Source of the DNA: an uncultured beta proteobacterium
GTDB taxonomy: Bacteria; Pseudomonadota; Gammaproteobacteria; Burkholderiales; Burkholderiaceae_C
DNA length: 40,399 nt
NCBI GenBank assembly: GCA_903856025.1
Contig: CAIOAQ010000185.1
Span: forward strand, 1-40,399
Reading direction: 5' to 3'
A program made the translations under genes and the position numbers. Shown one piece after another: positions 25,795 to 33,605 of this stretch (positions within the stretch are counted from its first letter, which is position 1; every line of letters begins with the position of its first letter). Below the pieces are notes generated by a model. It ran no database searches, was not told the DNA's origin, and saw only the letters and a program-made list of their open reading frames with translations.

Positions 25795-26283
25795 ATGCAA
25801 CTGCAAATCATCAGCGTTGAAGCCGCCATTCAAATGACCGAGCGCAGTCGCAGCACCTGGTGGCGGCGCATGTCCAAAGGTGAGGCCACGCGGGTGGCGG
25901 ACGATGCGCGCGGCCGGGCCATGTTGTTGTGGGCCGAGGTGCAGCCACAGCTTTGCGTGCCTCTGGCTCCTGAAGACGGCGAGCTTGCCTTGTTGGCAGA
26001 CGCTGGCTATGCAGAGGCACAAAACGACATGGGTCAACTTTTTTTAACAGCGGGTAAACCCAAAGCGGCGGTGTACTGGTTTGAGCTGGCCGCCGCGCAA
26101 CACCACCCGGATGCCATGCAGTGGCTGGGGCACTGCCATCTGTACAGCCAAGGTGTGCCCCAAGACGACCATTTGGGCCTGATGTGGCTGGCTAAAGCGG
26201 CAGCGCACGGGCATGTCATTGCGCAAGAATTGATGCATGGGTTGATGCGCGTGGAGCTGCGCGCACCGGCTGTCCTGAAATAG
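25795..26283 (+). CDS. Sel1-repeat (TPR-like) protein
   Basis: A 162-residue protein. The first 45 residues (ISVEAAIQMTERSRSTWWRR) look like a helix-turn-helix-like or small helical segment. Residues about 65-145 hold two Sel1-type repeats (AEAQNDMGQLFLTAGKPKAAVYWFELAA, which is split here as AEAQNDMGQLF and AAVYWFELAAAQ; then DAMQWLGHCHLYSQGV and LMWLAKAAAHGH). Sel1 proteins are scaffolds for protein contact. It is divergent from pilA with 250 bases between; a role in pilus control is possible but only by position. Confidence 0.75.
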   Translation: MQLQIISVEAAIQMTERSRSTWWRRMSKGEATRVADDARGRAMLLWAEVQPQLCVPLAPEDGELALLADAGYAEAQNDMGQLFLTAGKPKAAVYWFELAAAQHHPDAMQWLGHCHLYSQGVPQDDHLGLMWLAKAAAHGHVIAQELMHGLMRVELRAPAVLK

Positions 26284-26365
26284 GCGGCTTGGTGATTTCC
26301 AGCGTCAAGCGTGCGCGGCTTGCTTGAATGCCGAAAACCAAAACCCGCCATGTGACAATCTGCCC

Positions 26366-28438
26366 ATGTACTTATTATTTGAAGAAACCGGCAAGTTCCT
26401 GGCGGGGCGCATGCTCTCTGAGGCGGACACCTCGGCGCAGGTAGAACTTGATTCCGGCAAGCGCCTCAAGGTCAAAGCCGCCAACATTCTGTTGAAGTTT
26501 GAAAAACCCGAGCCCTCCCAACTGATGGCCGCAGCGCAGGCCGTGGCGGCGGGCATTGAGCTGGACATGGCCTGGGAATTCGCCCCCGAGGGGGACTTTG
26601 CTTTTGCGGAGCTGGCGCGTGACTATTTCTCAGCGCAGGCCACGCTGGCGGAGCAAGCTGGCACGCTCATGGCGCTGTATGACGCGCCCCATTACTTTCG
26701 CCGTGCAGGCAAAGGGCGGTTTCGCAAAGCCAGCGCTGACATCCTGACCCAGGCCTTGGCGGCGATTGAGAAAAAGAAACAAATCCTGTTGCAAATTGAA
26801 GCCTGGGTGAAGGAATTGAGCGAAGGCGTTTGCCCGCAGCCGATTCGCGACCAGCTCTACAAGATTCTCTTCAAGCCTGACAAAAACGCGCCTGAATACA
26901 AGGCCGTGGTGGAAGCCTCCCGCGCCACCCACCTGGGGCCGCTGGATTTGCTGATCAAGGCCGGTGCCATTGACTCGCCCTACCAGTTTCACTGGAAGCG
27001 GTTTTTGTTTGACAACTTCCCCAAGGGCACCGGGTTCCCGAAGCTGGATGCGCCGCTCATCACCGACGAGCTGCCGCTGTCCAGCGCGCGCGCGTTTTCG
27101 ATTGACGACTCGGCCACCACTGAAATTGACGATGCCTTAAGTGTGCAAGGCCTGGGCACGGGGACGGTGTTAGTGGGCATTCACATTGCGGCACCGGCGC
27201 TGGCCATCACGCCAGGCAGCGCGGTCGACCACGTGGGCCGCGCGCGCCTGTCCACGGTGTACATGCCAGGCTACAAGCTGACCATGCTGCCGGATGAGGT
27301 GGTGCAAAACTACACCCTGATGGAAGGGCGCGACTGCCCGGCGGTGTCACTTTACGTCACGCTGGATGAAGCCACGCTGGAGATCAAAAGCAGCGAAACC
27401 CGCTTGGAGCGGGTGCACATAGGTGCCAATTTGCGCCACGACCAGCTCGATGCGGTGGTCACGCTGGACTGGCTGACTGATCCCGCTGTTAAACATGAAA
27501 TTGACCCGCAGCCCCTGCAACACAAGCGTGAGCAGCTCTCATTTTTATACCGCCTTGCGAATGACCTGAAGGCCAAGCGCGAAGTGGTGCGCGGCAAACC
27601 TGAAAACTTCAACCGCCCGGACTACAACTTCAGGCTGGTCGGAAACGAGGGTCGTGCGCCCGATGGCTCTGAAAGTGTAGAAATCAGCGTGCGTCAGCGC
27701 GGCGCGCCGCTGGATTTGATTGTGTCCGAGGCGATGATCCTGGCCAACAGCACCTGGGGCAGTTGGATGGCCGAGTTGGGTGTGCCCGGCATTTACCGCA
27801 GCCAGGCATCGATGTTGCCCGGTGTCAAGGTACGCATGGGCACCAAGGCCTTGCCGCACGCCGGCATTGGCGTGAAAAGCTACGCCTGGAGCAGTTCACC
27901 ACTGCGCCGTTACGTCGATCTGGTCAACCAGTGGCAAATCATTGCCTGCGCGCGCCACGGGAAAATGGCGGCGCTGGCCGCACCGTTCAAGCCCAAGGAT
28001 GCCGAACTGTTTTCCATCATTTCGGGTTTTGATGCCACTTACAGCGCCTACAACGGCTATCAAAACGCCATTGAACGTTTCTGGACGCTCAAATACGTGC
28101 AGCAAAATGACCTGGTGGAGGTAGAAGCCACGCTGTTCAAAGACAACCTGGTGCGCGCTGACCACCTGCCGCTGGTGCTGCCGGTGACGGGCGCACAGGG
28201 CCTGCCGCGCGGCGCACGGGTGCGGGTCAAGCTGGGCGACATCGACCTGGTGTCGCTGGACATTCACGGCACGGTGCTGGAGCGGCTGGACGCAGAGCCA
28301 CAAGCCATGGAGGGCGACGACGACCAGGACGACGATACCGTTTCCGGCCCGATCGCCATCGCGGTGGATGTCAATGAAGTGGACGCTGGCGACGCCGCTG
28401 CCCCATCCGTCACCCCAGAAGCTAACCAGGCACCGTGA
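26366..28438 (+). CDS. RNase II-family exoribonuclease (RNB domain)
   Basis: A 690-residue protein. A small N-terminal domain (MYLLFEETGKFLAGRML) and a helical linker lead to the RNB catalytic domain. It begins near residue 245 with AFSIDDSATTEIDDALSV, whose Asp residues bind the catalytic metals, followed by VDHVGRARLSTVYMPGYKLTMLP and later SYAWSSSPLRRYVDLVNQWQ. An acidic tail (EGDDDQDDD) closes the protein. It degrades RNA 3' to 5'. It is shorter than RNase R and lacks an obvious cold-shock pair, so I give no rnb or rnr symbol. The Met at 26366 matches family starts. The stop overlaps the GTG of the TonB-like gene by four bases. Confidence 0.88.
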   Translation: MYLLFEETGKFLAGRMLSEADTSAQVELDSGKRLKVKAANILLKFEKPEPSQLMAAAQAVAAGIELDMAWEFAPEGDFAFAELARDYFSAQATLAEQAGTLMALYDAPHYFRRAGKGRFRKASADILTQALAAIEKKKQILLQIEAWVKELSEGVCPQPIRDQLYKILFKPDKNAPEYKAVVEASRATHLGPLDLLIKAGAIDSPYQFHWKRFLFDNFPKGTGFPKLDAPLITDELPLSSARAFSIDDSATTEIDDALSVQGLGTGTVLVGIHIAAPALAITPGSAVDHVGRARLSTVYMPGYKLTMLPDEVVQNYTLMEGRDCPAVSLYVTLDEATLEIKSSETRLERVHIGANLRHDQLDAVVTLDWLTDPAVKHEIDPQPLQHKREQLSFLYRLANDLKAKREVVRGKPENFNRPDYNFRLVGNEGRAPDGSESVEISVRQRGAPLDLIVSEAMILANSTWGSWMAELGVPGIYRSQASMLPGVKVRMGTKALPHAGIGVKSYAWSSSPLRRYVDLVNQWQIIACARHGKMAALAAPFKPKDAELFSIISGFDATYSAYNGYQNAIERFWTLKYVQQNDLVEVEATLFKDNLVRADHLPLVLPVTGAQGLPRGARVRVKLGDIDLVSLDIHGTVLERLDAEPQAMEGDDDQDDDTVSGPIAIAVDVNEVDAGDAAAPSVTPEANQAP

Positions 28439-29292
28439 AGCTGCGGCAATTCAGTACCCTCCAACTTGCACTGGGTGCCTCCCTGGTGGTGCATGCGGCT
28501 TTGCTGACGGTACGCTTTGTGGACCCTGAAGCCTTCAACAAGGTGTTTGAAGACACGCCGCTGGAAGTGATTTTGGTCAACGCCAAGACGGATGAGCGCC
28601 CGACCAAAGCGCAGGCCATTGCCCAGGCCAACATGGCCGGTGGTGGCGAAGCGGAGCGTGGCCGTGCCACCAGTCCGTTGCCGCCGGCGCTGATCAACCT
28701 GTCGGGTGAAGACAACGTCTCACAGACCGAGCGGGAAGTGCTCAATTTGCAGGAACAGCAAAGCCTGATGCTTGGGCAGGTGAAAAACATGCTGCGGGCT
28801 TTGCCGCCGGTGGACCTGCACAAGCCTGAGGTCACCCCCGAGCAGGCACAGCGTGAGCAAAAGCGCCGCGAGCTTGTCAAGCTGCTGGCCGAAATTGAGC
28901 GCCGCATCAACCAGGAAAACGCCCGCCCGAAAAAACGCTATGTCAGCCCGGCGACCAAAGAGGCGGTGTACGCGCTCTATTACGACCATTTACGCCGCGC
29001 CATTGAAGACAGAGGTACCGAGAATTTTCCGCAGTTGAACGGTCAAAAGTTGTATGGTGAGCTGACCATGATCGTCACCATCAACCACAACGGCCAGGTG
29101 CTTGCCACCGAGATCGTGCAAAGTTCGGGGCGAGGGGCGCTGGACCGACGTGCCCAATTGATTGCCCGCAGCGCCGGGCCGTTTGAACGATTCAGCAAAG
29201 ACATGCGCCGCCAGGCCGATCAAATCGCCGTGGTGTCGCGCTTCAAGTTCACCCGCGACGATGTACTCGAAACCAAACTCAGCCACAATTAA
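28435..29292 (+). CDS. TonB-like energy transducer C-terminal domain protein
   Basis: A 285-residue protein. An N-terminal membrane anchor (LQLALGASLVVHAALLTVRF) leads to a charged central helix (about residues 100-170 with EQAQREQKRRELVKLLAEIERR). The C-terminal part resembles the TonB fold: LYGELTMIVTINHNGQVL, EIVQSSGRGALDRRA and FKFTRDDVLE. Classic TonB Pro-rich spacer repeats are missing, so a role other than TonB-dependent uptake is possible. The GTG start overlaps the RNase stop. The stop TAA (29290-29292) coincides with the edge of the 101-base repeat copy B. In related genomes a gene like this stands between an RNase II gene and aroE (from memory). Confidence 0.75.
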   Translation: MKLRQFSTLQLALGASLVVHAALLTVRFVDPEAFNKVFEDTPLEVILVNAKTDERPTKAQAIAQANMAGGGEAERGRATSPLPPALINLSGEDNVSQTEREVLNLQEQQSLMLGQVKNMLRALPPVDLHKPEVTPEQAQREQKRRELVKLLAEIERRINQENARPKKRYVSPATKEAVYALYYDHLRRAIEDRGTENFPQLNGQKLYGELTMIVTINHNGQVLATEIVQSSGRGALDRRAQLIARSAGPFERFSKDMRRQADQIAVVSRFKFTRDDVLETKLSHN

Positions 29293-29392
29293 TTCCATTT
29301 CTAAATCATCCGTGTCGTTGTTGCTTTGCCTTGTCGTGCGTCAGCACTGCCTGCGGCTTCGCGCCTAGACACCCATGATTTTGAAATGGAAT
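29292..29392 (+). repeat. 101-base element with terminal inverted repeats, copy B
   Basis: ATTCCATTTCTAAATCAT at the left end and ATGATTTTGAAATGGAAT at the right end are inverted repeats with one internal mismatch; GTGTC and GACAC extend the pairing. It is the same length as copy A (8486-8586), with 13 differences by my count. It begins on the last base of the TonB-like gene's stop codon and ends 17 bases before the aroE start. Copy B pairs better than copy A, so it may be younger or under less decay. Confidence 0.85.
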
Positions 29393-29409
29393 AAAAACCG
29401 AATCGAACC

Positions 29410-30243
29410 ATGACACTTGACCACTACTGCGTGATGGGCAACCCCATCAGCCACAGCCGCTCGCCGTGGATTCACACCCGGTTTGCCGAACTCACTGGCG
29501 AGCCGGTGTTTTACGACAAACGCGAAATTCCGTTGGACCACTTTGACCGCAGCGTGCAAGCCTTCATTGCCGAGGGGGGGCGTGGCTGCAACATCACCGT
29601 GCCCTTCAAGTTTGAAGCCGCGGCCCTGGCCACCCACACCAGCGAGCGCGGGTTGTTGGCACAGGCCTCCAACGTCCTGACATTCAAAGACGGCCAGATA
29701 CTGGCGGACAACACCGATGGCATCGGACTGGTGGACGACATCGAGCGCAATGCAGGCGTGCCGCTTAAAGGTCTGCGTTTGCTGTTGATCGGGGCCGGTG
29801 GTGCCGCTGCGGGCGTGCTCGGCCCGCTGATCCATGCGCAACCGACCCACATCAGCGTGGCCAACCGCACTGCGCACCGCGCGCAGCAGTTGGTAGAGCG
29901 GCATCAACCCTTGGCATTGCTTCAAAAAACAGAGCTTGTATCCCATGATTTACAAGGGATAGAGGGCGATTTTGATGTGGTTATCAACGCCACCGCCAGC
30001 AGTCTTGGTGGCCACGGCGTGCCGGTGCGTGCCAGCGTGCTGAAGCCGGGTGCGCTGGCCTACGACATGATGTACGGACCCGGCGCCCAAGGTTTCATGG
30101 ATTGGGCCAAACAACACGGCGCGGTGGCGCGCGATGGTTTGGGTATGCTGGTGGAACAGGCCGCCGAGGCCTTTTTGATCTGGCGCGGCGTGCGTCCACC
30201 CTCCGCTCAGGTGTTGACCGAGCTGCGCAAGGTGATGGGCTGA
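29410..30243 (+). CDS. aroE: Shikimate dehydrogenase
   Basis: A 277-residue protein. The substrate site has NPISHSRSP at 11-19 and catalytic Lys in NITVPFK near 67, with NTDG near 104. The NADP-binding motif GAGGAAAGVLGPL is near 130, then NRTAHRAQQL, and the C-terminal GLGMLVEQAAEAFLIWRG. It reduces 3-dehydroshikimate to shikimate with NADPH in aromatic amino-acid synthesis. The loop LQKTELVSHDLQGIEGDF between NRT and DVVINATAS is written by a 55-base repeat copy (29919-29973). By memory of E. coli AroE this loop is a few residues longer here. The catalytic residues are all present. Confidence 0.95.
   Translation: MTLDHYCVMGNPISHSRSPWIHTRFAELTGEPVFYDKREIPLDHFDRSVQAFIAEGGRGCNITVPFKFEAAALATHTSERGLLAQASNVLTFKDGQILADNTDGIGLVDDIERNAGVPLKGLRLLLIGAGGAAAGVLGPLIHAQPTHISVANRTAHRAQQLVERHQPLALLQKTELVSHDLQGIEGDFDVVINATASSLGGHGVPVRASVLKPGALAYDMMYGPGAQGFMDWAKQHGAVARDGLGMLVEQAAEAFLIWRGVRPPSAQVLTELRKVMG
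29919..29973 (+). repeat. 55-base dispersed repeat, copy 6 (inside aroE)
   Basis: GCTTCAAAAAACAGAGC at positions 1-17, TTTACAAGGGATAGAGGG at 31-48, CGATTTT at 49-55. TATCCC and GGGATA form a perfect inner stem. Same strand as aroE, frame shifted by one from copies 2 and 5 and equal to that of copy 8 (LQKTELVS here, LLTSELLT there). Confidence 0.75.
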
Positions 30244-30247
30244 GGCG

Positions 30248-31063
30248 ATGAAAGCCGCGTTGCGTTGGCTCGGGCTGATGGCGCTGGCGCTGGTGCTGTT
30301 GCAATTGTTTTTTGTGGCACGCATTGCCGCCATGGTGGCCATCGACCCCCAGTCCACCGCGTTTGAGCGCTCCGAGGTCTGGCGTGTGGCCACTGAAAAA
30401 GGCAGCCTGCATTGGCGGCAGCAATGGGTTCCGTATGCGCGCATCTCCAACCACCTCAAACGCGCGGTGATCGCCAGCGAAGACGATGGGTTTGTCAATC
30501 ACGACGGGGTGGACTGGAACGCGTTGGAGAAAGCCTGGCAAAAAAACGCCAAAGCCGAAGAGCAGGCCGCCAAGGCGCAAGCGGCACTGGAGGCCCAGCA
30601 GGCCCGAGCCGCAGCGAGAAACCCCGGTAAAAAATCTGCGCTTTCCCCGGTTAAACCTGCGCCGGTCGTGGTGGCAAAACCCGTCAAAGCGCCCAAAGTG
30701 GTGGGCGGCTCGACCATCACCCAGCAGTTGGCAAAGAACCTGTTTTTGTCGGGCGAACGCACCCTGATGCGCAAGGGACAAGAGTTCGTGTTGACGCTGC
30801 TGCTGGAGGCGATTTTGACCAAGCAGCGCATTCTTGAAATTTACCTCAACAGCGTGGAGTGGGGTGACGGTGTGTTTGGTGCCGAAGCGGCTGCGCAACG
30901 TTACTTTGCCAAACCTGCGTCCCAGCTCAGTGCCTATGAAGCTTCCCGCATGGCAGTGATGTTGCCGCGGCCCAAGTATTTTGAGAAGCTGCCCAACTCC
31001 AGCTATGTGGCGGGTCGTGCCGACATCATCGTGCGCCGCCTGGACAACGCCGAACTGCCATGA
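30248..31063 (+). CDS. mtgA: Monofunctional peptidoglycan glycosyltransferase MtgA with Ala/Lys-rich insert
   Basis: A 271-residue protein. One N-terminal membrane anchor (LMALALVLLQLFFVARIA) precedes a GT51 domain with catalytic Glu in IASEDDGFVNHDG, GGSTITQQLAKNLFL, RKGQEFVLTLLLEAILTKQRILEIYLN and GVFGAEAAAQRYF. It polymerises lipid II into glycan strands. Between WQKN and VVGGSTITQQ lies an insert of about 50 residues rich in Ala, Lys, Gln and Pro (AEEQAAKAQAALEAQQ, then KSALSPVKPAPVVVAKP) that E. coli MtgA does not have. The start follows aroE by four bases; the stop overlaps the next gene as ATGA. Confidence 0.92.
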   Translation: MKAALRWLGLMALALVLLQLFFVARIAAMVAIDPQSTAFERSEVWRVATEKGSLHWRQQWVPYARISNHLKRAVIASEDDGFVNHDGVDWNALEKAWQKNAKAEEQAAKAQAALEAQQARAAARNPGKKSALSPVKPAPVVVAKPVKAPKVVGGSTITQQLAKNLFLSGERTLMRKGQEFVLTLLLEAILTKQRILEIYLNSVEWGDGVFGAEAAAQRYFAKPASQLSAYEASRMAVMLPRPKYFEKLPNSSYVAGRADIIVRRLDNAELP

Positions 31064-31746
31064 ATCCCCCCGCAGACAATGCCAACCCTGAGTCCTCGGG
31101 CCTGCGCGCACGACTGAAGGCGCTGGCTTCGCCCCTTGCGGCTGAGGTGGTTCGCCTGTTTCTGCTGGGGCTGGTGCGCACATTGACGGGTTCACAGGCG
31201 CGCTGGTGGGGATGCCCGCCCAAAGCCGAGCAACGCATTTATTTTGCCAACCACCAAAGCCATGTCGACTTTGTGATGATCTGGGCGGCGCTGCCCAAGG
31301 AGTTGCGCCACGAGACCCGTGCAGTGGCGGCTCGGGAATATTGGACAAAAACGCCTTTTAAACACTGGCTGACCAGTGCCGTGTTCAATGCGATTTACGT
31401 GACTCGAGAACGCAGTGCGCAGGAAGACCCGCTGGAGCCTTTGTTCGACGCGCTGGCGGCGGGAGACTCGCTGATTTTGTTCCCAGAGGGCACCCGTGGC
31501 CACGCAGACGAGCCCCAGCCTTTCAAGGCTGGGCTGTACAACCTGGCGATCAAGTTCCCCCATGTGGAACTCATTCCCGCCTGGATTGCCAACGTTCAGC
31601 GCGTCATGCCCAAGGGCGAGGTGGTGCCGGTGCCGGTGCTGTGTTCGGTCACTTTTGGCGTCCCCATGAAGCTGCAGGATGGCGAAGAGCTACAGACATT
31701 TTTGCATCGGGCACGCAGTGCAGTGATGGCCTTGCGCGACATTTGA
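31060..31746 (+). CDS. plsC: 1-acyl-sn-glycerol-3-phosphate acyltransferase (PlsC family)
   Basis: A 228-residue acyltransferase. The catalytic NHQSHVDF (H-x4-D motif) is near residue 65, glycerol-phosphate-binding FPEGTRG near 147, and PFKAGLYNLA with LIPAWIANV after it. A hydrophobic segment (VVRLFLLGLVRTL) may anchor it to the inner membrane. It adds the second acyl chain to lysophosphatidic acid. It overlaps mtgA by four bases and is followed six bases later by cdsA, which uses its product, so the pair forms a short phospholipid pathway. Confidence 0.9.
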   Translation: MNPPADNANPESSGLRARLKALASPLAAEVVRLFLLGLVRTLTGSQARWWGCPPKAEQRIYFANHQSHVDFVMIWAALPKELRHETRAVAAREYWTKTPFKHWLTSAVFNAIYVTRERSAQEDPLEPLFDALAAGDSLILFPEGTRGHADEPQPFKAGLYNLAIKFPHVELIPAWIANVQRVMPKGEVVPVPVLCSVTFGVPMKLQDGEELQTFLHRARSAVMALRDI

Positions 31747-31752
31747 TTCACC

Positions 31753-32751
31753 ATGTACCAAACGCTCAAACAACTCTCGGCCACCCAACAGGTAGGGGCT
31801 TTGTTTGTCATCGTGTTTGGCTTGCTGATGGTCGGCGAGCTGGTCATTTTTTTGCTTTCAATGCGTGAACATGACGATGCCCAGCAGACACACGATCACG
31901 CGGCATCTGTCGAAAACCTCAGCCAACTGCTCAAAACCAGCTGGCTGCTGATTTTTATTTTCTGGCTGGCCTGGATGGCGGGGGATATCGCACGCCTGGT
32001 GTTGTTTGGGCTGGGTTCCTTTTTCGCGCTGCGCGAGTTCTTGACGCTGTCGCCCACGCGCCAGGGTGACCACCGCAGCCTGGTGTTGGCTTTTTTCGGG
32101 GTGTTGCCTTTTCAGTATTTTCTGGTCGGCACGGAGAATTTCAACCTGTTCTCGGTGTTCATCCCCGTGTACGTGTTTTTGGCCTTGCCGGTGGCCAGCG
32201 CCTTGGCCAACGACCCCCATCGTTTTTTGGAGCGCAACGCCAAGCTGCAGTGGGGCATCATGGTCTGCATTTACGGCATGAGCCACGTGCCCGCGTTGTT
32301 GTTGCTGGACTTTCCGCATTACGACAAGAAAAACGCGTTTTTGGTGTTTTTCCTGGTGCTGGTGGTGCAAACGTGCATGGTCACCCAGCATCTCGTGGCG
32401 CGGCGCTTGATGCAGCTGGGTAAACAACCGGTGGCACCGCAGATCAGCCAGAGCTTCATCTGGCGTGCGTGGTGGGCGGGCATGGCGGCAGGCAGCTTGC
32501 TGGGTGCGTTGTTGGCAGGGATTACCCCTTTTGTACCGGGACAGGCTTTTGCGCAGGCATTCATCGCCTGTGCGGCTGGGTCACTGGGACACTTTGTGAT
32601 GAAGGCTTTGAAGCGTGACCGTGGCATTCCCATCTGGCGCGGTGAAGGCAAAGCCATCACCGGTGCCGGTGGCATGCTGGACCGGGTGGATTCCCTGTGC
32701 TTTGCCGCGCCGGTGTTTTTTCACTCTATTAGATGGTATTTTGGGCTGTAG
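31753..32751 (+). CDS. cdsA: Phosphatidate cytidylyltransferase (CdsA family), C-terminus rewritten by a repeat
   Basis: A 332-residue membrane protein with about eight hydrophobic segments. The family signature is in the last quarter: SLGHFVMKALKRDRGIP, then AITGAGGMLDRVDSLCFAAP, with the Asp pair that binds metal and CTP. It makes CDP-diacylglycerol from phosphatidate and CTP at the inner membrane. The canonical ...DRVDSL...AAPVFFH end is kept, but the final residues (about SIRWYFGL) and the stop are encoded by a repeat copy (32737-32791) read from its opposite strand. plsC is immediately upstream. Confidence 0.88.
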   Translation: MYQTLKQLSATQQVGALFVIVFGLLMVGELVIFLLSMREHDDAQQTHDHAASVENLSQLLKTSWLLIFIFWLAWMAGDIARLVLFGLGSFFALREFLTLSPTRQGDHRSLVLAFFGVLPFQYFLVGTENFNLFSVFIPVYVFLALPVASALANDPHRFLERNAKLQWGIMVCIYGMSHVPALLLLDFPHYDKKNAFLVFFLVLVVQTCMVTQHLVARRLMQLGKQPVAPQISQSFIWRAWWAGMAAGSLLGALLAGITPFVPGQAFAQAFIACAAGSLGHFVMKALKRDRGIPIWRGEGKAITGAGGMLDRVDSLCFAAPVFFHSIRWYFGL

Positions 32752-32791
32752 ACCACGTTAAATAAGCATAACAAGCTCCTAAGTAAATAGC
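32737..32791 (-). repeat. 55-base dispersed repeat, copy 7 (end of cdsA and spacer before ruvC)
   Basis: On the minus strand: GCTATTTACTTAGGAGC at positions 1-17, TGCTTATTTAACG at 24-36, GGTCTACAGCC at 38-48. GGG at 38-40 is GGT here. The far end supplies the last codons of cdsA and its stop. It is a moderate copy, supported by the exact spacing of the two conserved blocks. Confidence 0.6.
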
Positions 32792-32827
32792 AAATATGAA
32801 TCTGCCACTCACAAGAAAACTTCAGTC

Positions 32828-33388
32828 ATGAGGATCCTGGGGATTGACCCGGGCTTGCGCACCACCGGTTTTGGCGTGGTGGATGTGAACGGGTCTGAAC
32901 TCACCTACGTGGCCAGTGGCACCATCAGCACCACCCATATTGAAAAGGACCAACTGCCAGCCCGGTTGAAAGTGCTGTTCGACGGCATCCGGGAAGTGGT
33001 GGCGCGGTACGAGCCCGATGCCGCTTCGGTGGAAATTGTGTTTGTCAACGTCAACCCGCAATCCACCTTGTTGTTGGGGCAGGCACGCGGTGCGGCGATC
33101 ACGGCGTTGGTGGCCAGTGATTTGCCGGTGGCTGAATACACCGCGCTGCAAATGAAGCAGGCGGTGGTGGGCTATGGCCGTGCCGACAAGACCCAGATTC
33201 AGGAAATGGTGCGTCGTTTGCTCAGCTTGCCGGGTTTGCCGGGGCCGGACGCCGCGGATGCGCTTGGCTTGGCCATCACCCACGCCCATGCCGCCAATTC
33301 AATCGCGCGGTTGAGCCAGGCCAAAGGCTTGGGCGGTGCGCAAATCCAGACGCAAAAAGCTGCTTACAAGGCCGGGCGCAGCCGCTGA
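32828..33388 (+). CDS. ruvC: Holliday junction resolvase RuvC
   Basis: A 186-residue nuclease. The N-terminal [17 protein letters not shown] carries the catalytic Asp7, further acidic residues are in SVEIVFVN near 68, and [14 protein letters not shown] near 140 completes the active site. [15 protein letters not shown] is conserved too. It cuts Holliday junctions symmetrically after RuvAB migration. It is separated from cdsA by 76 bases that hold most of a repeat copy. ruvA and ruvB are more than 20 kb away in this window. Confidence 0.97.
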   Translation: MRILGIDPGLRTTGFGVVDVNGSELTYVASGTISTTHIEKDQLPARLKVLFDGIREVVARYEPDAASVEIVFVNVNPQSTLLLGQARGAAITALVASDLPVAEYTALQMKQAVVGYGRADKTQIQEMVRRLLSLPGLPGPDAADALGLAITHAHAANSIARLSQAKGLGGAQIQTQKAAYKAGRSR

Positions 33389-33409
33389 GGTGCACCCGCT
33401 ATCAGACGG

Positions 33410-33586
33410 TCAAACCACCCGCTCCAGAATCAAGATGGCAAAAAACCCGAAGGCTGACAGCAACGCCCACTTCAGGACGACCCAGCCGTAACGCTTGAAA
33501 CGCGGGTCACCGGTGCCCGCGTAAAAGCCAAACGACACCAGTGCCGCCAACAGCATCAACAAAACCAGCCAGCGAAACAGCAGCAT
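33410..33586 (-). CDS. Small two-helix membrane protein, unknown function
   Basis: A 58-residue protein with two hydrophobic helices (WLVLLMLLAALVSFGFYAG and VVLKWALLSAFGFFAILIL) joined by a polar loop GTGDPRFKRYG. AAGGAAC precedes the Met at 33586 at good distance; the longer open frame upstream overlaps the lpxC end and lacks such a site. It lies 19 bases downstream of lpxC on the same strand and so is probably co-transcribed. I do not recognise its family. Confidence 0.7.
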   Translation of the reverse strand: MLLFRWLVLLMLLAALVSFGFYAGTGDPRFKRYGWVVLKWALLSAFGFFAILILERVV

Positions 33587-33605
33587 GGTGTTCCTTGTGT
33601 AGGGG

